Source of the DNA: Loigolactobacillus iwatensis | GTDB taxonomy: Bacteria > Bacillota > Bacilli > Lactobacillales > Lactobacillaceae | Assembly: GCF_003950295.1 (NCBI RefSeq) | Contig: NZ_RHNP01000005.1 | Coordinates: 1 to 64,000 of the forward strand | DNA length: 64,000 bases | Direction: 5' to 3' | Part shown: positions 8,391 to 16,341 of the stretch, in pieces | Layout of the letters: the number at the start of each line of letters is the position of its first letter | How positions within the stretch are numbered: the first letter of the stretch is position 1 | Position numbers and translations under genes: made by a program | The notes under the pieces: generated by a model | Databases searched by the model: none | Seen by the model: only the letters and a program-made list of their open reading frames with translations | Told to the model about the DNA's origin: nothing

Positions 8391-9000
8391 AGTTTACTGC
8401 TCCCTCACTTAAGCTACCCCAGCAACAATCTCGTAATGTCTGCACTAATTCCGGCCATGGCGTTCGTCCAACCATAAAAATAACTGAGCTTGTCATTTGG
8501 TTAACGACTGTGACCAACAAAAGCTCTGGAAGACCAGCCCGTAAAACACCACACTGCTGGCCTTTTTGAATGGTTTGTTTTAAAAAGGCAATCAATGCGG
8601 CCTGTTTGGCCAGAGTTACTGAATCCAAAATAGTGGCAAACTGATTACGCATAATGAAAGTCGCACTGCGCGGATCGTGTTGAAATAGCTGCAACGTTTT
8701 GTTGAACAAAAAATCAAACTGGACTTCACAAGACGCCTGCTGTGGGAAATTAATCATCAGCCTATATTTAATGGCCATAATAAGCTGCTGACAGATTTGA
8801 TTAAATAGCGCTTGCTTACTGGGAAAATGCCGGTAAATCGTCCCAATACTCACCTTGGCTTCAAACGCTATCACTGGTAAACGTGTGCCATCATAGCCAT
8901 CACGTGCAAAAATAGTAAATGCCGCATCTAAAATTTGGCGATAACGTTCATCTAACCCATTATCCATTAACAACCAGTTCCCATCTGGCATTCTTTTCAC
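8374..9000 (-). CDS. TetR-family regulator of yhgE
   Basis: 208 aa. The N-terminal helix-turn-helix runs about 18-64, with ILDAAFTIFARDGYDGTRL and the recognition helix VSIGTIYRHFPSKQAL. The C-terminal ligand-binding half is diverged. AAGGGTG lies 6 bases before the ATG. It is the middle gene of a minus-strand trio (TetR, TetR, yhgE) and overlaps yhgE, so it likely represses its own operon. The inducer is unknown. Confidence 0.85.
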   Translation of the reverse strand: MKRMPDGNWLLMDNGLDERYRQILDAAFTIFARDGYDGTRLPVIAFEAKVSIGTIYRHFPSKQALFNQICQQLIMAIKYRLMINFPQQASCEVQFDFLFNKTLQLFQHDPRSATFIMRNQFATILDSVTLAKQAALIAFLKQTIQKGQQCGVLRAGLPELLLVTVVNQMTSSVIFMVGRTPWPELVQTLRDCCWGSLSEGAVNYVGND

Positions 9001-9026
9001 CCTTATTCCACACCTTTATAAACACT

Positions 9027-9569
9027 CTAATAGAAAGATTTAACGCCGTTAACGGCAACCTTGATAAAAGAAATGATCTGTTCCTTTGGTAAATCGTAAT
9101 TACTTTTACGCCACCAAACAAAAGCACCCATAATAGCACCACTCAGTACATAAGCCAACATCTCCGGTTGATCAGTTCGCCGCAAGGTCTCGATTAATGC
9201 ATCCTGCGATTTTGTATCACGCCGCGCTAACATAATCCGACTGATGACAGTTAAAACTTCCATATCAAGATAGTTTCGCCCGTTATTAACTGAAATGTTC
9301 CGAAATACTTCCTTGTGCGTGTCCACAAAATTAACGATTTGTTCAATAATATCGTCACTGTGTCCTTGATCCTTTAGTAGCTGATTGAGCATCATTGACA
9401 TCGTTTGCTGTAATAAGTCGTATTTATCATTAAAATAACGGTAAAAACTGCTGCGATGCAATAACGCCTCCGCACAAATTTGCTCTACGGTCACTGCATC
9501 AAACGATGTCGTTTCCAGTACCTTAATTAGTGCATTTTCAAAATCCCTAACAGTTCGTGTAACTCGCAT
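9027..9569 (-). CDS. TetR-family regulator with TetR_C_7-like C-terminus
   Basis: 180 aa. The helix-turn-helix spans about 7-52 (FENALIKVLETTSFDAVTV, then LLHRSSFYRYFNDKYDLL). The rest resembles the C-terminal domain common in Firmicute regulators next to YhgE or fatty-acid genes, ending in FVWWRKSNYDLP. GGAGG lies 7 bases before the ATG. It is first in the operon, 26 bp ahead of a second TetR gene. Two unrelated TetR genes stacked in front of one effector is unusual. Confidence 0.85.
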   Translation of the reverse strand: MRVTRTVRDFENALIKVLETTSFDAVTVEQICAEALLHRSSFYRYFNDKYDLLQQTMSMMLNQLLKDQGHSDDIIEQIVNFVDTHKEVFRNISVNNGRNYLDMEVLTVISRIMLARRDTKSQDALIETLRRTDQPEMLAYVLSGAIMGAFVWWRKSNYDLPKEQIISFIKVAVNGVKSFY

Positions 9570-9723
9570 CTGCTTTCCTCCATAACTACCCTGTTGCTGG
9601 ACTTAGCATAATTAATTAACGCTGTTTATCATACCAGTCCGACTATGAAACAAAAGATTTAAATTGATGTTTTTATCTTGCAACGGAACAGATAACCAAA
9701 AGTGTCTTAATTAACCCTTTACA
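9570..9723. other. Promoter region of the TetR-TetR-yhgE operon
   Basis: AT-rich 154 bp upstream of the first TetR gene. I see no clear palindrome that would identify the TetR operator. Confidence 0.4.
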
Positions 9724-9730
9724 ACAAAAA

Positions 9731-9780
9731 AGCTCACCACAATCTTAATTGCAGACAAACAATTAAAATTGTGACGAGCT
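9731..9780 (-). terminator. Terminator downstream of the EF-hand-loop protein gene
   Basis: AGCTC and CACAAT pair with ATTGTG and GAGCT, enclosing TTAATTG/CAATTAA. On the minus strand it is followed by TTTTTTGTTGT. Confidence 0.7.
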
Positions 9781-9783
9781 CTC

Positions 9784-10045
9784 AGAGTGTTTGAAAAAGC
9801 GGTTAGATTCTGAGGATTACTAACGTTGTCGATCGGACTAGGATGAACCAAAGTCCGAGACGCAGCCTAGTTCGCTAATAATCTTGATGCTACGAACGAT
9901 GGCCATTCTTGTGGCGAAAGCTACGGAGCACAGTTATAAAGTCCATAACTGTGTTTCCTCGACTAAGTTCGTCTCGGTCACCGCAGGAAGCTGTTTTTTC
10001 CAACATGTTTCCACTAAATCAGTTAAAAAGTATTTTTCACTTTTT
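9784..10045. repeat. Structured non-coding repeat region
   Basis: It starts with AGTGTTTGAAAAAGCGGTTAG (shared with 35740 and 42885). GTTGTCGATCGGACTA with its pairing AAGTCCG (9825-9858) recurs at 25290-25317. A perfect 9-bp hairpin CACAGTTAT/ATAACTGTG lies at 9929-9953, inside a long-range stem CCGAGACG (9856-9863) / CGTCTCGG (9970-9977). The right end (about 9997-10035) resembles 35777-35802. A possible short plus-strand frame here has no ribosome binding site. This looks like a decayed MITE or a structured RNA. Confidence 0.5.
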
Positions 10046-10064
10046 TATCTAAAATTCACGGTCT

Positions 10065-10631
10065 TTAAACACGCTTAATTTTACCAACCGCAATGGGCAG
10101 CGTTGTGTGCGCATCATAAGTCCCAACTGCGCCTTTAACACTAGCTGGCAATGCCATGCTATCCGGCACACCGTGAACATAAATAACGCGCTTATCCAAC
10201 GCCAACTGTTGATCGTGGAAAACCTCACTGAATTTTTGCTGCATCTCAATTAGCGGTACAGCCACTTTGTAATTAAAATTACCTGCACTACCAGCAACTG
10301 GGTAAGTATCCGTTGGAATATTAATATCTTGTGGTCGATCATTAAATGGTACCATTGTTGTTCCGGAAACTTCCTCGGTCTCTGGTAAATCAATAAAACC
10401 ATCATGATTTTTATCCTGCTTAATGGTTGCAATTTGTGCATCTGAACCATCGGCAAATCCATGGAAATGCATCCAGTGTTCTGTATTGGCGGGAACGTCA
10501 GTCATGTTAACTTCAATTATTAATTGATTGTTCATAATGGTCAGTGTTGCGTGACCTTTTGGCTTAATACCCAATTTATCACTATTCAGCGCGGTTAACT
10601 CCGCTTCATAAACAACCTTGTCGATTGCCAT
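10065..10631 (-). CDS. CHRD-like beta protein with an inserted EF-hand calcium loop
   Basis: 188 aa without signal peptide. Early on, HWMHFHGFADG (about 47-57) is a His-rich strand of the kind seen in CHRD and Cu/Zn-SOD-like folds. It is followed by DKNHDGFIDLPE (about 73-84), a canonical 12-residue EF-hand loop with Asp, Asn, Asp, Asp and Glu at positions 1, 3, 5, 9 and 12. AAAGGA precedes the start. The absence of an export signal is odd for a CHRD-type domain. The gene is monocistronic. The family call is tentative; the calcium-loop match is direct. Confidence 0.65.
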   Translation of the reverse strand: MAIDKVVYEAELTALNSDKLGIKPKGHATLTIMNNQLIIEVNMTDVPANTEHWMHFHGFADGSDAQIATIKQDKNHDGFIDLPETEEVSGTTMVPFNDRPQDINIPTDTYPVAGSAGNFNYKVAVPLIEMQQKFSEVFHDQQLALDKRVIYVHGVPDSMALPASVKGAVGTYDAHTTLPIAVGKIKRV

Positions 10632-10823
10632 TTATTGTCAATCCTTTCCGATTAAAAATACGCTTTCATTTTAAATCTTAAACGCTTGTGCTTTAATTTA
10701 CAAGCAACTATTTTTTTCGTATCCGCAGAAATATTTGGAAGTTACCTTCGTTAGTATTTTCCTGACTATTTTAGTGGAAACGTACTTAAAAACATTTTGC
10801 TAATCCGCTACAAACAATTAACT

Positions 10824-10852
10824 TTGTTAAAACCCGCCACTTAATTTATGAT
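10824..10852 (+). promoter_or_regulatory. Promoter of the CynX-like transporter gene
   Basis: TTGTTA (10824-10829), a 17-bp spacer, TATGAT (10847-10852), about 40 bp before the start codon. Confidence 0.6.
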
Positions 10853-10893
10853 GTACTCATATAGATAGACGCAATAAAGGAGAAACTATTAGT

Positions 10894-12087
10894 ATGAATA
10901 CTAAAATTACTAACCGCTGGCTCACACTTGGTCTGATTCTAGTTGGCGCCAATCTGCGGCTACCAATTACGATGCTGCCACCCTTACTCACTAACTTAAA
11001 ACAGACTTTAGGGTTACCGGCCTCACTGGCGGGTTTTTTGACAACTATTCCATTACTTATGTTTGCCCTTATTTCCCCGTTTGCGCCACGACTCAGTCAA
11101 CGCCTTGGTAACGAAAAAGTTCTCTTTGGCTTTCTCATTTTATTGGCCGCTGGTAGTTATTTACGCGTTATTCCAACCATTTGGGCGTTAATGATTGGAA
11201 CTGGCCTGATTGGAATCGGTATTGCTGGCGGCAATGTCCTACTCCCAGCAATTATTAAGGAACAATTTCCAGCAAAAATTGCGATTAAAACGACTGAATA
11301 TACGGTTGCGATGGGGCTGATTGCTTCTTTAGGTACCGGCTTTTCTGGCCATTTAGCTAATAAAATTTCACTCATGGGTTCGATGGCCATACTTTCATTA
11401 GTTGGCTTGGCCGGCCTGTTCGTTTGGCTACTTAATTTGAAAAAAATGCCAAATCAAAATACGACTACCAAACTGCAAAACACTACCCATAAATCAGTGT
11501 GGCGGACCGGGTTGGCCTGGTGGATTACGTTATTCTTTGGCCTACAATCTTTACTTTATTATTCTTTATTGACCTGGCTACCAACCTTATTTACCAGCGT
11601 TGGTTTTAGCACTATTCAGGCTGGTAATCTGGCGACCATTTTTCAAATCAGTCTCCTGCCTTTGTCCTTAGTGGTCCCTTTAATTTCCGAAAGGCCGCAC
11701 GGAATGGCTGTTGTTGTAGCTTTTGTTGGTTTTGGCTTTATTGGTGGTGCCTGCGGGCTTTTGGCCGGCAGTCAATCCTTTGGCTGGTCCGCGCTATTTT
11801 CCTTATTAATGGGTGCTAGTTCTGGTGCGGCATTCAGTATTGCAATTATCTTTTTTCAAAAGAAAACCACTAACGCTACAGATACCGCAAATTTATCAGG
11901 GATGGCCCAATCTTTTGGCTACTTGCTAGCCGCCACTGGCCCAATTGCATTTGGTTTTCTAAAAACACAATTAGGCAGTTGGTTACCCATTATTTGGCTG
12001 GTTATCTGTTTATCGGTTTTATTAACCGGCGTTGGCGTTATTATTTTAACCCAGCAAACTTTATTTAAATCGGAAACGTTATCGTAA
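10894..12087 (+). CDS. MFS transporter, CynX/NimT family
   Basis: 397 aa, 12 predicted helices. The N-terminal LGLILVGANLRLPITMLPPLL and the segment MIGTGLIGIGIAGGNVLLP are characteristic of the cyanate permease/2-nitroimidazole transporter (CynX/NimT) branch of the major facilitator family. AAAGGAG precedes the ATG and a good promoter lies upstream. The gene is monocistronic with its own terminator, so context does not reveal the substrate. Confidence 0.8.
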   Translation: MNTKITNRWLTLGLILVGANLRLPITMLPPLLTNLKQTLGLPASLAGFLTTIPLLMFALISPFAPRLSQRLGNEKVLFGFLILLAAGSYLRVIPTIWALMIGTGLIGIGIAGGNVLLPAIIKEQFPAKIAIKTTEYTVAMGLIASLGTGFSGHLANKISLMGSMAILSLVGLAGLFVWLLNLKKMPNQNTTTKLQNTTHKSVWRTGLAWWITLFFGLQSLLYYSLLTWLPTLFTSVGFSTIQAGNLATIFQISLLPLSLVVPLISERPHGMAVVVAFVGFGFIGGACGLLAGSQSFGWSALFSLLMGASSGAAFSIAIIFFQKKTTNATDTANLSGMAQSFGYLLAATGPIAFGFLKTQLGSWLPIIWLVICLSVLLTGVGVIILTQQTLFKSETLS

Positions 12088-12097
12088 ATAGTAAGCA

Positions 12098-12156
12098 AAA
12101 ATAGCGGTGCTTACTAATTTGCCAAAGTTTCTGGATTTTTAAAGCACCGTTATTTT
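12098..12156 (+). terminator. Terminator of the CynX-like gene
   Basis: AAAATAGCGGTGCTT pairs with AAAGCACCGTTATTTT, directly after the stop codon. Confidence 0.75.
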
Positions 12157-12196
12157 CCATGAAACTGCTAAAGTGAACTATATAACTTTAAAGCTA

Positions 12197-12225
12197 TTGT
12201 AAAACCACTAACAATGCGTTATTTT
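12197..12225 (+). promoter_or_regulatory. Promoter of the ABC exporter gene
   Basis: TTGTAA (12197-12202), a 17-bp spacer, TATTTT (12220-12225), 33 bp before the start codon. Confidence 0.5.
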
Positions 12226-12257
12226 AGTTCTGCAAATCTATTTTAGGAGACGCACTC

Positions 12258-14027
12258 ATGCACTCACGTTCAAAAACAACTTCAAGGCTTCACATTAAGG
12301 ATTTTTTAAAGCTAATTCAGCTGATTCAACCACGCTACTGGTTGTTTATTTGCGGCATACTACTAGGCGCGTTTGCTGCGGCCCTACAGCTTGCAGTTCC
12401 ACTTCTAGCACGAAACATTCTCAACCAAATTCCGCACCATATAAATACTGGCTTTTTAATTGCGGTTATTCTATTGTTTGTTTTTAGTATTATTTTAGGT
12501 GCTTTTTCCGGAACCTCGCTTGGCGTTTTTGGTGAAGATGTTGTTTATCGATTACGCAACCGACTATGGAATAAGATTTTGGTTCTACCGATCAATTATT
12601 TAGATCAACATCAATCCGGCCAAATCGCATCACGGTTAACCAACGATTCAACCCAAGTTAAAGACCTGCTAGCGAACTCATTACCCCGAATGATCACTTC
12701 CATACTCCAACTTGTAGGCGCCATGCTTTTAATGTTGTTCATGGACTGGCGAATGACACTTATCATGTTCGTTGTTGTCCCACTCATTTTATTTTGTTTA
12801 TTACCTGTATTCCGCCGATCTTACAGTGTAGCCCATAAACGTCAGAACGCCATAGCTTCATTAAACGCCAAGGTCAGTAAAGTATTGACCAAAATGCGTT
12901 TAGTGAAGTCCTCTGACGCAATGGCAACCGAAAAATTGAGTGGTGAAAAGCAAATGTCTAAACTTTACAAATTAGGCGTTCGTGAAGCAATTTATGACTC
13001 AATTGTGGGGCCAACCACCGGAGTGCTTATGCTCGCCCTCATAGTTGGCGTGCTTTCATACGGTGTCTTCCGCATTAGTCACGGCACGATGACTAGCGGA
13101 ACTTTAATGGCCTTTCTAATGTATCTAGTTCAGTTAGTTGTTCCTTTTACCACACTTGGCCAGTTCTTATCCGACGTTGCTAAAACAGGCGGCTCGACTA
13201 GTAAAATTCAAGAATTACTTGATGTGGCCGAAGAAAGGACCAATGTTGGCGTTAAAGTTAATGCTAATGATAGGATCCTAGAAATGAATCACGTTTCTTT
13301 CTCTTATCAAACTGATCAAGAAATTTTACACGATGTTTCATTTAAGGCGGCACCAAATTCTGTCGTCGCATTTGTCGGCCCTTCTGGCAGCGGAAAAACA
13401 ACCATTTTTAGCCTATTAGAACGCTTTTATCGGCCCGATACCGGTTCTATTACCATTGGTGACACTAACCTCACTGATTTAAATCTGGCCAATTGGCGCG
13501 ATCAAATTGGTTTAGTTGGCCAAAACGCAGACACCATGACTGGCACCATCCGCTATAACCTAACTTACGGACTAAAAAAGCCCACCACCGATGAAGAACA
13601 GTGGCGAGCTTTAGAATTAGCGTACGCAAAAGATTTCGTATTAGAAATGCCAGCACAACTTGAAACCGAAATTGGTGAAAATGGCGTTAATATTTCCGGA
13701 GGCCAACGACAACGTTTATCAATTGCCCGTGCCTTCTTAAGGGACCCTCAGCTACTCATGCTTGATGAGGCAACCGCTAGCCTAGATCCTGAATCAGAAG
13801 TCATGGTTCAACGGGCGCTACAAGATCTCATGACCGGACGGACAACACTAATCATTGCTCACCGAATTAATACCATTATCGATGCGGACGAAATCTATTT
13901 TATCGAGAATGGACGCGTTAGTGGTCATGGTTCGCACAATGAATTAATAAAAAGTCATCCACTCTACCGGCAGTATTTTAACAATCAATTTGCAAAATCA
14001 GAAGAAGTCGAGCCAGTTACAGAGTAA
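12258..14027 (+). CDS. ABC-type multidrug exporter half-transporter (LmrA/BmrA type)
   Basis: 589 aa, the usual length of a half-size exporter. Six membrane helices fill about 30-320. The ATPase domain follows, with Walker A GPSGSGKTT (about 374-382), the signature ISGGQRQRLSIARAF (about 480) and Walker B LLMLDEAT (about 500). It would act as a homodimer exporting hydrophobic compounds or lipids, since no partner half-transporter lies beside it. AGGAG precedes the start. Its last 43 bases overlap the 3' end of the convergent glycosyltransferase gene. Confidence 0.88.
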   Translation: MHSRSKTTSRLHIKDFLKLIQLIQPRYWLFICGILLGAFAAALQLAVPLLARNILNQIPHHINTGFLIAVILLFVFSIILGAFSGTSLGVFGEDVVYRLRNRLWNKILVLPINYLDQHQSGQIASRLTNDSTQVKDLLANSLPRMITSILQLVGAMLLMLFMDWRMTLIMFVVVPLILFCLLPVFRRSYSVAHKRQNAIASLNAKVSKVLTKMRLVKSSDAMATEKLSGEKQMSKLYKLGVREAIYDSIVGPTTGVLMLALIVGVLSYGVFRISHGTMTSGTLMAFLMYLVQLVVPFTTLGQFLSDVAKTGGSTSKIQELLDVAEERTNVGVKVNANDRILEMNHVSFSYQTDQEILHDVSFKAAPNSVVAFVGPSGSGKTTIFSLLERFYRPDTGSITIGDTNLTDLNLANWRDQIGLVGQNADTMTGTIRYNLTYGLKKPTTDEEQWRALELAYAKDFVLEMPAQLETEIGENGVNISGGQRQRLSIARAFLRDPQLLMLDEATASLDPESEVMVQRALQDLMTGRTTLIIAHRINTIIDADEIYFIENGRVSGHGSHNELIKSHPLYRQYFNNQFAKSEEVEPVTE

Positions 14028-14875
14028 TCCGGTAACTGATTAAGTAACCCTTGGTACACTTCATAAAGGTCGTCATAGTCGTGAATTTTCATCCGCTGAT
14101 GCACTTTATCAATTTCCCAGGGCTTAATTGATTCAGTATGAATAACGGGCCAAAATTTCCATTTCGCGGAAAAATGTTGAAACACGGTATCATTGACTCT
14201 GCCGTGCTGTTCATTATACCGCCGGTCCGTAATTCGTTTTAATTTTGAATATTTGTTAATGGCCGATTGATCTGGCATGATCATCGGTCTTTTTTTGCAC
14301 AATTTACGACATTTTTCAAATAAATGAGTTTGCCTGATTAAATTCAGATTTAACAGTAAAACACCTGAATTGAGGTAGTCAAATTTACGCCATTGGTGAT
14401 GAAAAAACCAGCGCCCATAATAATCTAGAGTGCCCACGATTTCAGTATTGACCAAAGATTGATGATAGAAATCATCGAATGGCCGTCGACAAAGGACATC
14501 CGCATCCAAATATAGAATTCGACCAGAAAGTTCAGGAATTTGATCTGCATAAAGACGTAATATGCTATATGGTGTAAACATCGTATGCGTGTTGGCGGTT
14601 GGTAAATAGGCATTATAGAGGGTGGTAATATCAATTCTAGTCACATCATTTTTCTCGTTATGCCGCGTTACAATTTCATTGATAAAATTGGCGTGTTTTT
14701 CCGTAAACTCAATCGTTTGGTGCTGTTTGTTTTGTAATTCAGCCGTTAATATATAAATTTCAAGAGGCTCAGATGTGTTCTTCAAAAGCGACAATACGGA
14801 AAGTAAAACGCCTCGAAACATTTGATCGTTGCCACAGTAAAGAATTTGGATAACAAACAGTCCCCTCCCAGTCAA
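13985..14875 (-). CDS. Family 8 glycosyltransferase (GT8, galactosyl/glucosyltransferase-like)
   Basis: About 288-296 aa. IQILYCGNDQMFRGVLLSV is the N-terminal nucleotide-sugar strand of GT8. YLDADVLCRRP contains the metal-binding DxD (DAD). HFSAKWKFWP near the C-terminus is the conserved GT8 region. It is cytoplasmic and transfers a hexose from a nucleotide sugar to an unknown envelope acceptor. The start is uncertain: TTG at 14875 lies before the strong GGGAGGGG site, while downstream only CTG, ATC (14851) and ATT are in frame. Its 3' end overlaps the convergent ABC gene by 43 bases. Confidence 0.8.
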   Translation of the reverse strand: MTGRGLFVIQILYCGNDQMFRGVLLSVLSLLKNTSEPLEIYILTAELQNKQHQTIEFTEKHANFINEIVTRHNEKNDVTRIDITTLYNAYLPTANTHTMFTPYSILRLYADQIPELSGRILYLDADVLCRRPFDDFYHQSLVNTEIVGTLDYYGRWFFHHQWRKFDYLNSGVLLLNLNLIRQTHLFEKCRKLCKKRPMIMPDQSAINKYSKLKRITDRRYNEQHGRVNDTVFQHFSAKWKFWPVIHTESIKPWEIDKVHQRMKIHDYDDLYEVYQGLLNQLPDYSVTGSTSSDFAN

Positions 14876-14879
14876 TAAT

Positions 14880-14916
14880 GACTCACGTTCATGATAACTT
14901 TTTTCCTACGTGAGTC
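14880..14916. promoter_or_regulatory. Inverted repeat upstream of the GT8 gene
   Basis: GACTCACGT (14880-14888) and ACGTGAGTC (14908-14916) form a perfect 9-bp inverted repeat. It lies in the 5' leader of the GT8 gene and could be an operator or a leader hairpin. A TATACT-like -10 (minus strand, 14932-14937) lies upstream. Confidence 0.45.
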
Positions 14917-15543
14917 GATCCCGATTGTTAGTATAGCAGATATGGCGCAAATTTAACTTAGGGGAGGATTAAAATCAAGCTAGGAATGCTTGGAAAGGCC
15001 TTTGCATCAAGGACTATTTACATAGTGCTACAATTTGACTTGCAATATTATCACCAAACTAATAATTCTCGACTCTTTAACCCAATAACTACTTGCCTGT
15101 TTTTCAATTCAACGGCTAGGCACGGTTTTGATATTGAAGCGTTATATTTCTGTTTTCTTTGTAATTTTTATCGTAAATACATAAATTTGATTAGCGTTAA
15201 ATTCAAACGATCTTTCACGGACTTTATTTTTGTTTCACGTGAAACAGGACATAACTCATTTATCTCAATCAAAACTTTCTGCATCAACTTTAACGGCCCC
15301 AGTCGTTTACCTAGCCATTGATGGTTTATGCGCCACATGCCGCAATTCCTGCTTGACTAATTATCAACTTATTTTTAATATGACAGATTGTAAAAATAAA
15401 CCGCAATATTCAAAATAATTTCAATCCGGCCACGAGTAAATTTGACGAACCTTTTTATAACACTAATGATGATGACCTAATTCAAAGCAAACTAACTTAT
15501 TCACGTTGCTAAAGTATGTTAGCTAAGTTATAAAAATATAGAT
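14917..15543. other. 733-bp gene-free gap (14876-15608) around a parS site
   Basis: AT-rich sequence between divergently spaced minus-strand genes. Two short plus-strand frames exist, but their Phe/Cys-rich translations and lack of a start next to the GGGGAGG at about 14962 argue against genes. The only strong signal is the parS site. The gap may be kept free for ParB spreading, which is inference. Confidence 0.5.
15231..15246. other. parS centromere site (ParB/Spo0J binding)
   Basis: TGTTTCACGTGAAACA is a perfect 16-bp palindrome and matches the Bacillus-type chromosomal parS consensus exactly. ParB (Spo0J) loads here, spreads, and recruits SMC to organise the origin region. Such sites cluster around oriC, so this window is probably origin-proximal. 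I see no second perfect copy in the window. Confidence 0.85.
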
Positions 15544-15588
15544 CGGAGTGGTTTAGGGTTTGCTGCAGCCAGGATTTCCCCCACTCCG
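15544..15588. terminator. Terminator downstream of the TetR gene
   Basis: CGGAGTGG (15544-15551) pairs with CCACTCCG (15581-15588). T-rich tracts flank both sides, so it could work in either direction. Confidence 0.6.
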
Positions 15589-15608
15589 TCTGTATTTTTT
15601 ATAGTCAA

Positions 15609-16217
15609 TTACTTTGGTGTTCCAGTTGCGTGTTGGTATGACGGAATCAACACATCATCAATCAACGCAGTTAAATTTACTCTACTAACATTTTCATTAA
15701 CAAATAGATGGTACCGAAGCCATTCGAATGGTAATAATTTTAAATCATTGGACATTTCAGTTGTTGCCAATTCACCACGTTCTTTAGCGCGCTTGAGCAC
15801 CTGGTTAAGTGCACTAATATCAATTGCGGTCGCTTCATCGATCATCTTTTGGATAACTTCATTTTGTTGTTTACTCATACCATTAAAAAAAGTATTCGTG
15901 TAAGACTGGCCAAACGCATTCATACTAATAATAAAGCGTTGTAATAATTGCGATAAGTCCGCTCGCAAAGACGTTCCCGTCAACTTAAGTTCATCCATTC
16001 GGCCATGATTCTCCAGCTTAATTTTATCTTGAACGGCCGCAATGGCAAGTGAAAACGGTGAGTCCCAGCGCCGGTAAATCACTGGTTTACTGGTTCCAGC
16101 AGCTGTTGCAACTTTGGGGAAAGTTAACGCTGATAAACCATCATTTTCTAATATTTCGCGCGTTGCTTGATAAATTGCTTCTGTTAGTTCAGTTCCTCGC
16201 CGTCTTTTTTGCACCAT
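15609..16217 (-). CDS. TetR-family repressor of the adjacent DHA2 efflux pump
   Basis: 202 aa. The helix-turn-helix spans about 10-58 (AIYQATREILENDGLSALTF, then GTSKPVIYRRWDSPFSL). The C-terminal domain resembles TetR_C_16-like regulators. It is divergent from the MFS pump gene, with two identical-armed palindromes in the shared gap. The standard reading is repression of both genes until a pump substrate binds. GGAGG precedes the ATG. Confidence 0.88.
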   Translation of the reverse strand: MVQKRRRGTELTEAIYQATREILENDGLSALTFPKVATAAGTSKPVIYRRWDSPFSLAIAAVQDKIKLENHGRMDELKLTGTSLRADLSQLLQRFIISMNAFGQSYTNTFFNGMSKQQNEVIQKMIDEATAIDISALNQVLKRAKERGELATTEMSNDLKLLPFEWLRYHLFVNENVSRVNLTALIDDVLIPSYQHATGTPK

Positions 16218-16237
16218 TGCTTCGACCTCCTCAAAAA

Positions 16238-16260
16238 ATAAGATACTTTAAGTTTCTTAT
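16238..16260. promoter_or_regulatory. TetR operator 1
   Basis: ATAAGATACT - 3 bp - AGTTTCTTAT. The arms are identical to those of the second site at 16301-16323. It overlaps the -35 of the pump promoter. Confidence 0.75.
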
Positions 16261-16287
16261 TGACTTTTTCATTTCAAAGTGTATTAT
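16260..16287 (+). promoter_or_regulatory. Promoter of the DHA2 pump gene
   Basis: TTGACT (16260-16265), a 16-bp spacer, TATTAT (16282-16287). It lies between the two operators. Confidence 0.65.
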
Positions 16288-16300
16288 AGCACTCGTGTTC

Positions 16301-16323
16301 ATAAGATACTAATAGTTTCTTAT
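16301..16323. promoter_or_regulatory. TetR operator 2
   Basis: ATAAGATACT - 3 bp - AGTTTCTTAT, the same arms and spacing as operator 1, 63 bp (six helical turns) downstream. It sits just downstream of the predicted transcription start. Confidence 0.75.
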
Positions 16324-16341
16324 TTTACAGGAGGAAATAAT

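Noticed and set aside
9884-10078. 64-codon plus-strand frame
   Set aside because: Lies inside the hairpin-rich repeat, lacks a binding site and runs into the EF-hand gene on the other strand.
14986-15418. Two plus-strand frames (111 and 62 codons) in the parS gap
   Set aside because: Phe/Cys/Tyr-rich translations typical of AT-rich non-coding DNA; the GGGGAGG before them has no start codon at proper distance. A decayed gene cannot be excluded.
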